A stretch of DNA of 54,993 nucleotides, from IMG/VR virus record IMGVR_UViG_3300045977_000377, positions 1 to 54,993 of that record. One strand, 5' to 3'. This document shows, piece after piece, positions 47,840 to 54,993 of the stretch; the first letter of the stretch is position 1; each line of letters starts with the position of its first letter. The notes under the pieces are model-generated. The model saw only the letters and a list, made by a program, of their open reading frames with translations, did not search any database and was not told the DNA's origin. This DNA comes from a virus. A program made the position numbers and the translations under genes.

Positions 47840-48680
47840 GGGGCTCTTCCTCCTCCGGCGGCTGAACTTTGTAATCGGACACGATGACGCCCTTCTTCTC
47901 GGTCCCGCGCGCGTGCGACGGAATCCAGAAGTTGCCGTACTGCCCTCGGCCGAAGAGCCCCTTGCCGGTGGGCGGATAGTATGCGAAGTGCCCTCGGCAA
48001 AGATGCAGCGCTCGCTCCAGGCCGACCGACTCGATCTTGCCTTCCGACCGGAGAATGCTCTTCAGCCCTTCGATCTCCAGCGTCTGGTAGCGCAGCATGG
48101 GCGGCTTGCCGCGCTCCAGGTTGCGCTTGACGAGCTTCGGCGGCGGGGCGTGCTCGACGCGCGGCACGCTCTTGCAGTGCATGAACATGATGCCGAGCAG
48201 GATCGGCGTCATCGTCTGGTTGGCGAAGTTTGACATGAACTCGCGCGTCATTCCCGGCATCGGCATCGGATGCAGCGAGACGGTCGAATCGGCCAACTCG
48301 CCTTGCTCGTTGAGCGGCAGCGTCTGAACGCAGTAACAGCGGGCCGCTCCGTCGGCATGCCCGCCGGAGACCATCACCATTTCGAGAGCCCACTCCGGCC
48401 GCCGGAGTTCTGTGCAGAGCGCGCCGATGGTCATCCGCTCGCGCTCGGCCGGATCGGGCGGGATGAGATACTCCATCCAAAATTGCGGGAACGGCGGCGC
48501 CACCAGCCCGAGCCGATGGTATCCGCCGGGGTTGAAGTGCGCCCGCTCTGCGGAATACGCTGCGACGTTATCGATCACGATGACCGGCGCCCTGGACACG
48601 GCCCGCCGGAAGGCTTCGACCCTATGCGGCAGCAAATTCAAAATAGCCGCCGTCTGCACCTCTTCCGCCAAACGCCGCAT
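47832..48680 (-). CDS. RGHF-motif protein, copy B (possible anti-defence family)
   Basis: A 282-aa paralogue of 34689-35612. Shared features include VIVIDNVAAYS versus VLLIDNVSDYY near the start, FMHCKSV versus FLHCKNV, and LEIEGLKSILRSEG then ALHLCRGHFAYYPPTGKGLF. Identity by eye is concentrated in the last 110 residues. The proteins are diverged enough to suggest different partners. No active site is obvious. The likeness to AcrVA2-type C-termini is only suggestive. Confidence 0.8.
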   Translation of the reverse strand: MRRLAEEVQTAAILNLLPHRVEAFRRAVSRAPVIVIDNVAAYSAERAHFNPGGYHRLGLVAPPFPQFWMEYLIPPDPAERERMTIGALCTELRRPEWALEMVMVSGGHADGAARCYCVQTLPLNEQGELADSTVSLHPMPMPGMTREFMSNFANQTMTPILLGIMFMHCKSVPRVEHAPPPKLVKRNLERGKPPMLRYQTLEIEGLKSILRSEGKIESVGLERALHLCRGHFAYYPPTGKGLFGRGQYGNFWIPSHARGTEKKGVIVSDYKVQPPEEEEPHE

Positions 48681-48968
48681 CTACTCCCCCTCTCCCGGCT
48701 CGCGCGCCGCCGGTTGCGCCTGCGGCTTCCCGCGCTTGAAAGCGTCCCGATCCGGACAGTTCGCCCAGTGGGGCTCGCCGGTCGCCTCGAAGGGCGAGCG
48801 CTTCCCGTTGGTGTACTCGACCCAGATGACCGGCGCGCGGCAGTGGCGGCCGCTGCAGAATCCGCGATTGCCGACGCGCGCGAGCAGGAACGTCATCCAC
48901 TCGCGAACCCTCGCGAGCCTCGCCTCGCAGTCGACCCAATCGTTGTATGCCGCGTCTCCGTCCATCAT
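48681..48968 (-). CDS. Hypothetical cysteine protein (95 aa)
   Basis: The product starts at ATG 48968 (ATGA overlap): MMDGDAAYNDWVDCEARLAR, then FLLARVGNRGFCSGRHCRAP and VIWVEYTNGKRSPFEATGEP followed by HWANCPDRDAF. Cysteines at CSGRHC and C(PD) plus His suggest zinc. It lies between the zinc ribbon and the RGHF-motif gene. The C-terminal tail is Pro/Gln-rich. Function is unknown. Confidence 0.7.
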   Translation of the reverse strand: MMDGDAAYNDWVDCEARLARVREWMTFLLARVGNRGFCSGRHCRAPVIWVEYTNGKRSPFEATGEPHWANCPDRDAFKRGKPQAQPAAREPGEGE

Positions 48969-49237
48969 TGCTCTGTCTTCCCGATGTCGATAAACGGCTC
49001 GCGCGTCCATTCCTCAGTAAACGGCGGGACCGATAAAAACTTGCCTGGACCGTCATTCGGGTTCAGGCAGATATTGCAGATCAACTCGTCGCCCGAGATA
49101 TCGCCTACAACTTGCAGCGCGCCTGGATGGATGGACAAGTGCTGCCCGCAGCGGCCGCATTGCCGCGTGTAGTCCGTCCTCGGATGCGCTCGGGGCGCGT
49201 CCGTCGCGCGCATTGCGACCATCAATCGCCCGCTCAC
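48965..49237 (-). CDS. Zinc-ribbon protein (90 aa), paralogue of 34405-34680
   Basis: GTG 49237 overlaps the Gp157-like stop (GTGA); GTG 49243 is an alternative. The core is HPRTDYTRQCGRCGQHLSIH then GDELICNICLNPND, the same framework as the gene at 34405. The C-terminal tails differ (PPFTEEWTREPFIDIGKTEQ here). Both copies stand close to an RGHF-motif gene. Confidence 0.74.
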   Translation of the reverse strand: MSGRLMVAMRATDAPRAHPRTDYTRQCGRCGQHLSIHPGALQVVGDISGDELICNICLNPNDGPGKFLSVPPFTEEWTREPFIDIGKTEQ

Positions 49238-49887
49238 CGGCACACCAGATGCGTGTTCAGCCGCATGTCCGCGCCGTCGACATCGACGCCGCTCTCGATG
49301 GCTTTACGGATGGTGGAGATCGAGGGCTCGGCTTTCACGCGCACCGAGGCGGCCGCGCCCGCCACATCGTCGGAGCCGCTCCGCTCGACCAACTGCACGA
49401 TGGCCTCCCACAACCAGAGCGGCAGCTTCACCTCGGCATTCTGATACTCGGACGGAATCAGATCCGGATCGAGGATGTCGACCGCTTTCGTCTCGCGCAG
49501 AAAGAGCGTGCTCTCGGGCGTCTTGATCCGCTTGAGACCGTTGGCCCGCATCACGCGCACGGTGTAGTCGCGAAGCCCGCGCAAGGCCCGCTCGACGGCC
49601 TGCTCCTTGACCTTCAGCCGGTCGCGCCGCTGGTGCAACGCGCCGCGCTCGATGTCGAGCCGGTCGAGCACCGCCGCGAGCGCGTCGGACTTCGCGGCGA
49701 GTTCGGATCGGATGCGGTCCAGGTGGACCTCGACCTCCGCGATGTCGCGCGTGATCTCGTCGCGCTCCTCATCCGGCGGCCCGGCGGCCATGCGCTCTTC
49801 GAGCATCGCGCGCGTCTCTTCATACGTGGTGAGATCGTCCGCGATGACGTAGAACGTGCGGTCATTGACGGTGACTTCCATCGTCAT
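49234..49887 (-). CDS. Siphovirus Gp157-like protein
   Basis: The product has 217 aa from ATG 49887 (ATGA overlap; Met3 is a second option). The N-terminal part is a coiled coil (IAEVEVHLDRIRSELAAKSD, LDRLDIERGALHQRRDRLKV) and then comes ALRGLRDYTVRVMRANGLKR followed by IKTPESTLFLRETKAVDILD and PSEYQ. This order matches the Gp157 family, linked by some to phage resistance or recombination. It neighbours RecT. The C-terminal 60 residues extend beyond the usual family. Confidence 0.8.
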   Translation of the reverse strand: MTMEVTVNDRTFYVIADDLTTYEETRAMLEERMAAGPPDEERDEITRDIAEVEVHLDRIRSELAAKSDALAAVLDRLDIERGALHQRRDRLKVKEQAVERALRGLRDYTVRVMRANGLKRIKTPESTLFLRETKAVDILDPDLIPSEYQNAEVKLPLWLWEAIVQLVERSGSDDVAGAAASVRVKAEPSISTIRKAIESGVDVDGADMRLNTHLVCR

Positions 49888-50858
49888 TCGGGTTGCGCCT
49901 CCTGCGCCTCGGCCTGCTCCCGCGCCTGCTCCTCCTCGCGCTCCTGCAGGGCTCGCTGATGAGCGTGCCACGCCGCAGTGAACGCGCGCTTCGCCTTCGA
50001 GACCATGCGCGCCTCGCCCGGCCCGAGCCCGTGCTCCATGAGGATCTGGTCGAGCGCGTCCTCGGGCAGCGCCTTCTTCCACTCCTCGCGCAACTCCGCG
50101 AACGTCGGGTCGATCACCTTGGGGTCGCGCGAGAAGTTGCCGAGGATCTGATCGAGCACACTCTCGGGGCTCAACGGTTGCGGCGTCTGGTCGATGGGCT
50201 CGCCGGGCTCGACGGCGGCGGCCGGTCGCGGGCTCCACATCGGCGGCCGCCCGCGCGTCGGCGGCTCGTTGTCCGCTTGCCCCATCTCCTCGTCGGTATA
50301 CATCCCGCTCAAGTCTTCGGGGAAAGCCTTGCGGAGAGCCCCGCTCTCGCAGCATTTACACAATTGGTTGGCGGGCATCTTCTGCCACATGGAGTTGGGG
50401 TGGCCGTCTCGGGTCTTCTGCACGTACTCCGAATACAACGCGACGGCGACTATCGGCTCGCGAAAGCCCGCGCGATAGACCGCGATTTTGGCGGCAGCGG
50501 GCGGCTTCGAGTCCAGCCAAACATCTTTCCACTTGCCGTCGGGGCCGCACCACAGCGGCGGCATCTGCCCCTCGTATTTGCCGGTGCGCGCGGCTATGGT
50601 CCGGAAGCCGTCGATCCCGGTCTGAAACGTCATGACGTTCCGCTTCAGGTCGCTGTCCCACCGCTTGATCATGTAGATCTGGCGGCCGAACGGATCGAGG
50701 TTCTTGCGATTGCAGACCTCGATGAAGAGCCGCAGTTCCTCGTCGGTAGCGCCCCGGCAGATGGTGTCCTTGAGCAGTTCCACCTGCTCGCGCGTGATCA
50801 CCGGCCCCGGCGCGGCGGGCTGATGGACGAGCGCTCCGCTCTGGACCTCCGGCGTCAC
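49884..50858 (-). CDS. Single-strand annealing protein (RecT/Bet family)
   Basis: The 324-aa protein has the Bet signature LRLFIEVCNRKNLDPFGRQI, then TFQTGIDGFRTIAARTGKYE and KIAVYRAGFREPIVAVALYS. The core (about 20-205) ends in QLCKCCESGALRKAFPEDLS. The C-terminal part is a variable acidic, helical tail (ALQEREEEQAREQAEAQEAQ). It anneals single strands in phage recombination and replication, probably with the PD-(D/E)XK nuclease downstream. Start ATG overlaps the upstream stop (ATGA). Confidence 0.92.
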   Translation of the reverse strand: MTPEVQSGALVHQPAAPGPVITREQVELLKDTICRGATDEELRLFIEVCNRKNLDPFGRQIYMIKRWDSDLKRNVMTFQTGIDGFRTIAARTGKYEGQMPPLWCGPDGKWKDVWLDSKPPAAAKIAVYRAGFREPIVAVALYSEYVQKTRDGHPNSMWQKMPANQLCKCCESGALRKAFPEDLSGMYTDEEMGQADNEPPTRGRPPMWSPRPAAAVEPGEPIDQTPQPLSPESVLDQILGNFSRDPKVIDPTFAELREEWKKALPEDALDQILMEHGLGPGEARMVSKAKRAFTAAWHAHQRALQEREEEQAREQAEAQEAQPE

Positions 50859-51109
50859 CGGCTCTTGCCTCTGGTTTTGCGCGGCTTCTCGGCCTTCGCC
50901 TTCGCGCCGTTCAACGCGCCCTCGGGCACGGCCTCCAAATGTTTGAGCGCGAGGTCCACGATGATCTGCCCCTCGGAGATCCGAGAGACGGTGGATTGCT
51001 GTTTGAGCACGCGCGCGTACTGAATGCGTTGCTTGGCCTCGCGCGTCACCACAGTATTGATGCGCGCAAATTTATCCGACTCCCTGCGCTTGTCTGTTGC
51101 AGCCGCCAC
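50855..51109 (-). CDS. Ribbon-helix-helix-like protein, first early gene
   Basis: GTG 51109 is chosen because ctgagaaggagcgtcta precedes it. The frame is open to 51271 but that overlaps the promoter. The 84-aa product reads AAATDKRRESDKFARINTVV, then TREAKQRIQYARVLKQQSTV and SEGQIIVDLALKHL, a strand-helix-helix pattern like RHH repressors. The C-terminus is basic (KAKAEKPRKTRGKSR). It may autoregulate the early operon. Confidence 0.7.
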   Translation of the reverse strand: MAAATDKRRESDKFARINTVVTREAKQRIQYARVLKQQSTVSRISEGQIIVDLALKHLEAVPEGALNGAKAKAEKPRKTRGKSR

Positions 51110-51220
51110 TAGACGCTCCTTCTCAGGGACACACTGGTCCCGCTGGTCTAAGAGTTTGGCTTTCGGGGCTTTCCGACGCGCCTGAAGAATTGCCGCTGCG
51201 CGCCCCTTTGTAACGAGATA

Positions 51221-51250
51221 AAGATAGACCCGGCGGCAGGCGCCTGTCAA
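51221..51250 (-). promoter_or_regulatory. Predicted early promoter
   Basis: On the minus strand TTGACA (51250-51245, perfect) and TATCTT (51226-51221) are 18 bases apart. The start would lie near 51214, giving a leader of about 105 bases before GTG 51109. It would transcribe the recombination, accessory and integrase genes. Confidence 0.72.
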
Positions 51251-51277
51251 GCAGGTAAGTTCTTGAATCACTATAAG

Positions 51278-51351
51278 TTGCCACCGCGCAGTAGTAGCGT
51301 CCGGTGGTAATTATGTGGCAAACAGGTGGCGGGATATCCCATGTGGCGAGG
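51278..51351. promoter_or_regulatory. Half-site cluster upstream of the early promoter
   Basis: TTGCCACC (51278-51285), GGTGG (51303), ATGTGGCAA (51313-51321), AGGTGGCGG (51324-51332) and ATGTGGCGAGG (51341-51351) form five copies of a GTGGCRA-type half-site. Similar elements precede the late promoter (26167-26206). They are probably bound by one phage regulator. Confidence 0.6.
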
Positions 51352-51594
51352 AGTCAGAAGGATAAGAGCGCGGTTGGTTCGGACAACCCCCATGCCGCCA
51401 TGTGGAAAACTTTTTTTAAAGAGCGCGGGCTGGAACCGGAGTAAGTAATCTGTCTGATTCGGAGCGCCACCGCTACGTGCATATCACAACGCAATAGCGG
51501 CCTGCTACACCACGGCATGCATACAGTGAAGCTGCCAACATTCCGAATGTGCCTGAACGCGCTGTCACGGCTTGCATAAACCCGGCACTTGTGC

Positions 51595-51612
51595 GGTGGC
51601 AATTTCGCCACC
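51595..51612. promoter_or_regulatory. Palindromic operator before the XRE gene
   Basis: GGTGGC-AATTTC-GCCACC is a perfect inverted repeat with 6-bp arms, 69 bases before the XRE start. The same GTGGC-n6-GCCAC layout occurs at 26191-26206. It is a good candidate for autoregulation by the XRE protein. Confidence 0.65.
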
Positions 51613-51680
51613 ACGGGGAGTAGACTGCAATCACCAAGCAGAAGCGGCTTCGGTTTGAGAAAAACACGGGGGGTAGCCCA

Positions 51681-51941
51681 ATGAAGCGAAAGCCGCCGCC
51701 GGAGCGTGATGCGCTCCTGCGCGCGTTCACAAAGTGCCTGCGTGATCTGAGAAGGAGGCATCACATCGCGCAGGAAGCGCTGGCCGCGCAGGCCGGGATC
51801 GACCGGGCGTATATGGGCGGCCTGGAGCGCGGGAAGCACATGCCGTCGCTGGAGACGCTCTATAAGATCGCTTACGGCCTCGCCATCAGCTATCCCGACT
51901 TCGCGGTCGAGTTCGACCGCTGGCTCAGGCGCCTCGACTAG
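51681..51941 (+). CDS. XRE-family (Cro/CI-type) transcription regulator
   Basis: An 86-aa protein on the opposite strand to almost all other genes, with ggggggtagccca before ATG 51681. The helix-turn-helix is LRDLRRRHHIAQEALAAQAG followed by IDRAYMGGLERGKHMPSLET and LYKIAYGLA, a standard XRE fold of about 60 residues. There is no second domain, so it is more Cro-like than CI-like. It probably binds the nearby half-sites and controls early and late promoters. Its end overlaps the 51925 gene convergently by 17 bases. Confidence 0.9.
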   Translation: MKRKPPPERDALLRAFTKCLRDLRRRHHIAQEALAAQAGIDRAYMGGLERGKHMPSLETLYKIAYGLAISYPDFAVEFDRWLRRLD

Positions 51942-52350
51942 GCCCGTTCGCGGGCATGCCGCGCTCGACGCGCCATTGCTCGACTTGCTGGAGCGTGATC
52001 TCCGACATGGCGAGGTTGGGCATCGCCGCCTGCACCGCTGCGTTGATCTGCGTCTCGACGGCGTCGGCTCGATCCGATTCGAGGAACGGCGCGAGATGGT
52101 CCGCGAGATGATCGGTCACGTCCGAAGTCTGCAAAGTGTGCGCCGCGATTTTGGCGGCGAAGTGATCCGGCGTCTGCGGAATTCGCTCGGCCATCAGGCG
52201 GCGGCGAATCCACTCGTTGTCCGGATTCGGCGGGACCGGCTGAGTCAACTGCCCGGCCGACCACGCCATGATCCCGCCGTAGAGCCGGTCGCGGACCACC
52301 GGACTTCTGGCATATTCCGCCATGGCGGCATATCGATTGGCAAGCGGCAT
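51925..52350 (-). CDS. Hypothetical protein at the end of the late operon (141 aa)
   Basis: ATG 52350 has tgaggaggaaccc upstream. The protein reads MPLANRYAAMAEYARSPVVR then RLYGGIMAWSAGQLTQPVPP and is helical with acidic patches (LADHLAPFLESDRADAVETQ). It follows the 95-aa gene by 10 bases and overlaps the XRE gene tail-to-tail. A virion-associated or late function is likely from its operon. No family is recognised. Confidence 0.75.
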   Translation of the reverse strand: MPLANRYAAMAEYARSPVVRDRLYGGIMAWSAGQLTQPVPPNPDNEWIRRRLMAERIPQTPDHFAAKIAAHTLQTSDVTDHLADHLAPFLESDRADAVETQINAAVQAAMPNLAMSEITLQQVEQWRVERGMPANGPSRGA

Positions 52351-52360
52351 GGGTTCCTCC

Positions 52361-52648
52361 TCAGACGATCTTGTTCACCACCGATTCGACGGCGGTTTGC
52401 AACGCGGCATCATCGATGGCCGCGCCCGCCGACTGGACGTTGGCGTCCATCACCACGGGCGGATGAAGCTCCGTCGCAACCTGCTCCGGTTGCTGGAACG
52501 TGCGCCGCGCCCAGTTCTCGCGACTGTTGTGCCCCTGGACGCTGTTCGCTTCGTTGAAAATGTAGTCGGCGTATTTCAGCGCCGCGACCTTGATCCGGCC
52601 CCGGAACGCGAAGTCGTTCATCAGAGCAGAGCTTTCCTCATACGTCAT
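52361..52648 (-). CDS. Hypothetical late protein (95 aa)
   Basis: ATG 52648 lies 10 bases after the fibre stop, with ataaggagaacagc upstream. The protein reads MTYEESSALMNDFAFRGRIK, then VAALKYADYIFNEANSVQGH and helical C-terminus (DDAALQTAVESVVNKIV). Short helical proteins of this form follow tail genes in other phages, sometimes as fibre chaperones or capsid-associated factors. This role is only a guess from its place. Confidence 0.75.
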   Translation of the reverse strand: MTYEESSALMNDFAFRGRIKVAALKYADYIFNEANSVQGHNSRENWARRTFQQPEQVATELHPPVVMDANVQSAGAAIDDAALQTAVESVVNKIV

Positions 52649-52658
52649 GCTGTTCTCC

Positions 52659-54993
52659 TTATGTCCACTCAATCCAAGTACTGAAGCCACTGACATTCGC
52701 TTTGTAGTAGTAGTTCGGCAGTACGATGAAGATCACGCTCAGACTAATCGCTCCGCTGGTCCCGTTCGTCCCATTGACAAAAACAACCGTTGTCGGAGGA
52801 TTAAAGCTATCTGCATAGGCAGTGAAATATCCTGCGGTCAGACTGCCAATCGTGATGCTCACCATCATCGTTTTACCGGATGTGTTCTGATAAACCGTTC
52901 CCGATGCGCGTGAGCCCGTTACGTTGCTCTGCGCGGTAAAGCCGCCGCTAATGCCGGTCAGCCCCGCGCCATCTCCGATGAAGCTGGTAGCGCGGCAGGT
53001 GCCGTTGACGTCGAGGGGATAACCAGGACTCGCCGTCCCGATGCCCACGTTCCCGGTGGAGAGTATCGCAAGCCGAATCACCCCGCCAGTGTCCATCGCC
53101 AACCCGTGAGCCCCGCTTGCCACCAATTCATAAGACGCGCCGGAATCATAGATACTTAACCCGTTGCCCGTTCCGGTGAATCTTGCGATGTAGCCGGTCG
53201 CGCCGGTTGACACGTCGAGGCGAAGCGCTGGCGTGGTTCCGATTCCCACGTTGCCGCTGCTCAACATCGTCATGGCAATCGGCCCATTATTCACCATGAA
53301 ATACAGTGGATCGGCTGTAACCATGCGAATCATTCCGCCCGTGAATACCGTGCCGCTGATATTAATGTTGTTGGCGTAACCTACCAACAATCCGTAGCCG
53401 CCCGCCTTCCCCGCGCTATACCATGTGTCTTCTCCGCTGTTCGCCGTGATCTGCACGCGGGATCTGGTTGTGGTCAATTCAGCAGTCGCTCCGACCAGGA
53501 CATTGCCGTCTGCGGTGATTCGCATCCGCTCTATTGGCGTCGTGCCCATAACAGCGTCATTCGCATGCGTGGCGAACACCAACTGCCCGCCATACGCGCC
53601 GTAATAGAGTTGCCCGATATGCGCCGCCGTCCAGTTGTCAGAGTCGCGCACCCATGCAATACGATTGACGTTAGAGCCGTGATCGCTCGCATCGAGCGCA
53701 ATCAGAGTCCTGCCGCCGCCACTGACAAATCCGCCGACATGGAGCAGTGCGCGCGGATTCGCCGTCCCGATTCCCACGTTGCCGCCCACCGGGTTCAGCA
53801 ATAGCGGGAAACTGAATCCGCCATTGGTGACATGCGACACCTGGAGCCACATGCCCCATGGCGATGCATTGAGGCCCCCGACTTGCAGCGTCTGACCGTT
53901 GCCGTTGGGATGCGCGTGAAACGTGGCAAGTGGAGCCGTGGCGGAAAGAGACGGCGCCGACGCTGCTGCGGTCACCCATAAACGGGAGTCGGCTGTAAAT
54001 GTGCCTATGACGACATTGCCGTTATAGAACGTGATCGCGTTGTAATCCGTCCCACCGGCGCGATGCACAAAGCGGTGATAGAACCCATTGGCATCCCATA
54101 TGGTTTGCAGTTTCAGAGCATAAGACGAATTGCCGATTGACCACCATTGATGCTGGTAGGTTCCCTGTGACGGAGTAGCGATGTAACAATCTAATTGAGC
54201 TTGTGGATTTGTGGTGGCAATCCCCACGCTGCCCGCGTTGGTGATCCGCATCCGCTCCGTTAGTGCGCCCGATGTAACGCCGTTGCCGATAAGCAACGAT
54301 CCTGAGTTCATCCACGCCGCCGCCATATCGGCCCCGTCCTGCATCCCGATGCCGCCGCCGAAACTGCCAGCGACTTTAACGCCGATGCCCAACATGCCTA
54401 CGGCGCTCGTAGGAATCCAGCCGCTACCGCTGGCGTTAACCGTCACACGAGACGTTGCGGATGCCGTTCCCACGCCGATATTGCCCACGCTGTGGAGGTT
54501 GTAGCCCGCCGCGTCGATGTTCTGCGTCCAAGGCGTCTGCCCTGCGCTGGCCGTCCACTTCACGCCGAGAGCTTGCGCGGAATCCGCCACCAGGACGTAG
54601 CCGTTGGTCCCCACCGGGAGCCGCGACACCACGCTGGCCGATTGCCGCACGATCAGGTCGCCCTTGGTAGTGGTCGGGTCCACCATGCCGCCGACGCCGG
54701 TCACGTCGCCTTGCGTCAGCACTACCGCGCCCGTGCGCCCGAAGACGCTGGTCACGTTGGCCGCGACGGTCACGTCGCCCGTGAGGGCGCCGCCGCCGCT
54801 CATACCAGCCCCGGCGATGACTTGCCGGGTGGCCGGGACGCCGCCGCCAGCGGAGATGTCGGCCGCCGTCAGTGTCACGTCACCGATGCGGCCGAACACC
54901 GAGGTCACCTTCGCGTTGAGCGTGACATCGCCCGTCAGCGCGCCGCCGCCCGTCATGCCCGCGCCCGGCAGGACTTGCCGGGATGGCACCACG
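52659..54993 (-). CDS. Tail fibre protein, C-terminal part
   Basis: The stop is at 52659 and the frame is open to the end of the window (778 codons). It continues the gene that begins at 1788. The sequence has SVFGRTGAVVLTQGDVTG and RLPVGTNGYVLVADSAQALG units, many GNVGIGT turns, and a C-terminal domain with SGTVYQNTSGKTMMVSITIG and an end FSTWIEWT that is common at fibre tips. The C-terminal 100 residues probably trimerise and contact the host. Confidence 0.88.
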   Translation of the reverse strand, partial: VVPSRQVLPGAGMTGGGALTGDVTLNAKVTSVFGRIGDVTLTAADISAGGGVPATRQVIAGAGMSGGGALTGDVTVAANVTSVFGRTGAVVLTQGDVTGVGGMVDPTTTKGDLIVRQSASVVSRLPVGTNGYVLVADSAQALGVKWTASAGQTPWTQNIDAAGYNLHSVGNIGVGTASATSRVTVNASGSGWIPTSAVGMLGIGVKVAGSFGGGIGMQDGADMAAAWMNSGSLLIGNGVTSGALTERMRITNAGSVGIATTNPQAQLDCYIATPSQGTYQHQWWSIGNSSYALKLQTIWDANGFYHRFVHRAGGTDYNAITFYNGNVVIGTFTADSRLWVTAAASAPSLSATAPLATFHAHPNGNGQTLQVGGLNASPWGMWLQVSHVTNGGFSFPLLLNPVGGNVGIGTANPRALLHVGGFVSGGGRTLIALDASDHGSNVNRIAWVRDSDNWTAAHIGQLYYGAYGGQLVFATHANDAVMGTTPIERMRITADGNVLVGATAELTTTRSRVQITANSGEDTWYSAGKAGGYGLLVGYANNINISGTVFTGGMIRMVTADPLYFMVNNGPIAMTMLSSGNVGIGTTPALRLDVSTGATGYIARFTGTGNGLSIYDSGASYELVASGAHGLAMDTGGVIRLAILSTGNVGIGTASPGYPLDVNGTCRATSFIGDGAGLTGISGGFTAQSNVTGSRASGTVYQNTSGKTMMVSITIGSLTAGYFTAYADSFNPPTTVVFVNGTNGTSGAISLSVIFIVLPNYYYKANVSGFSTWIEWT
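54873..54993. repeat. Terminal direct repeat, right copy
   Basis: Matches 1-121 with one mismatch (54989 c versus 117 a). The difference changes one fibre codon (Val versus Leu). Joining here gives a circular length of 54872 bases with the fibre frame intact. Confidence 0.85.

Larger units (their letters stand above)
51110..51680. other. Early control region without genes
   Basis: The 571 bases between the first early gene and the XRE gene hold the early promoter, many GTGGC/GCCAC half-sites, a DnaA-box-like TGTGGAAAA at 51401, an A/T run (51407-51420) and a palindrome CAGGCGCCTG at 51238-51247 touching the -35 box. Open frames here are not protein-like. The promoter of the XRE gene must lie in the right part, but I cannot place it. 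Confidence 0.7.

Noticed and set aside
50855-51271. Longer start (ATG 51271) for the first early gene
   Set aside because: It would place the early promoter inside the gene. GTG 51109 has a much better ribosome site.

Overview
This window looks like one essentially complete temperate siphophage genome from a GC-rich bacterial host. The last 121 bases (54873-54993) repeat the first 121 with a single mismatch. Joining them gives a circle of about 54.87 kb and restores, in frame, a tail-fibre gene of about 1333 codons that is cut at the window ends. Almost every gene is on the minus strand. The exceptions are an XRE-type regulator (51681-51941) and one 38-codon membrane ORF (10232-10348). The host cannot be named from sequence alone. 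I see no tRNA, no CRISPR array and no recognisable endolysin.

Late module (25999 down to 1, continuing 54993 to 51925, read leftwards). The order is lambda-like: small terminase, large terminase, gpW-like, portal, S49 protease with a nested scaffold, gpD-like decoration protein, gpE-like capsid, three neck/tail-completion genes, major tail protein, tail chaperones G and G-T, tape measure, minor tail protein, a giant tail-tip protein with a gpL-type four-cysteine motif, and two large fibre proteins. The G/T pair carries a textbook -1 slippery heptamer directly before the G stop codon.

Non-coding region and small cassette (25999-30262). About 1.7 kb before the terminase genes is nearly free of genes. 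It holds a late promoter with operator-like repeats, a family of imperfect hairpins (CCTTTAGAATCA/TGATTCYAAAGG), a mosaic of GC-rich words (GGCGCGCC, CCTGCAGG, GGCAGG, CCGACGG) and a cluster of DnaA-box-like sequences, making it a candidate origin and/or packaging region. Next comes a five-gene cassette (27692-29344) of unknown function, with hairpin repeats, a promoter and palindromes at its upstream end.

Early/accessory module (30318-51109, read leftwards). It holds many small genes joined by 4-base ATGA/GTGA overlaps, at least eighteen of them with paired-cysteine motifs. Recognisable functions are RecT/Bet annealing protein, Gp157-like protein, a PD-(D/E)XK-like nuclease, a large serine integrase, a beta-helix protein, a radical SAM protein, a VRR-NUC nuclease, an HNH protein and a helix-turn-helix replication initiator. 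Two divergent copies of an RGHF-motif protein, each near a zinc-ribbon gene, are the most intriguing accessory genes. Two promoter-operators with the same 16-bp palindrome and three rho-independent terminators divide this region into units.

Control. The 570-base region between the XRE gene and the leftward early promoter carries GTGGC/GCCAC half-sites. The same elements recur just upstream of the late promoter, suggesting that one regulator controls both operons.
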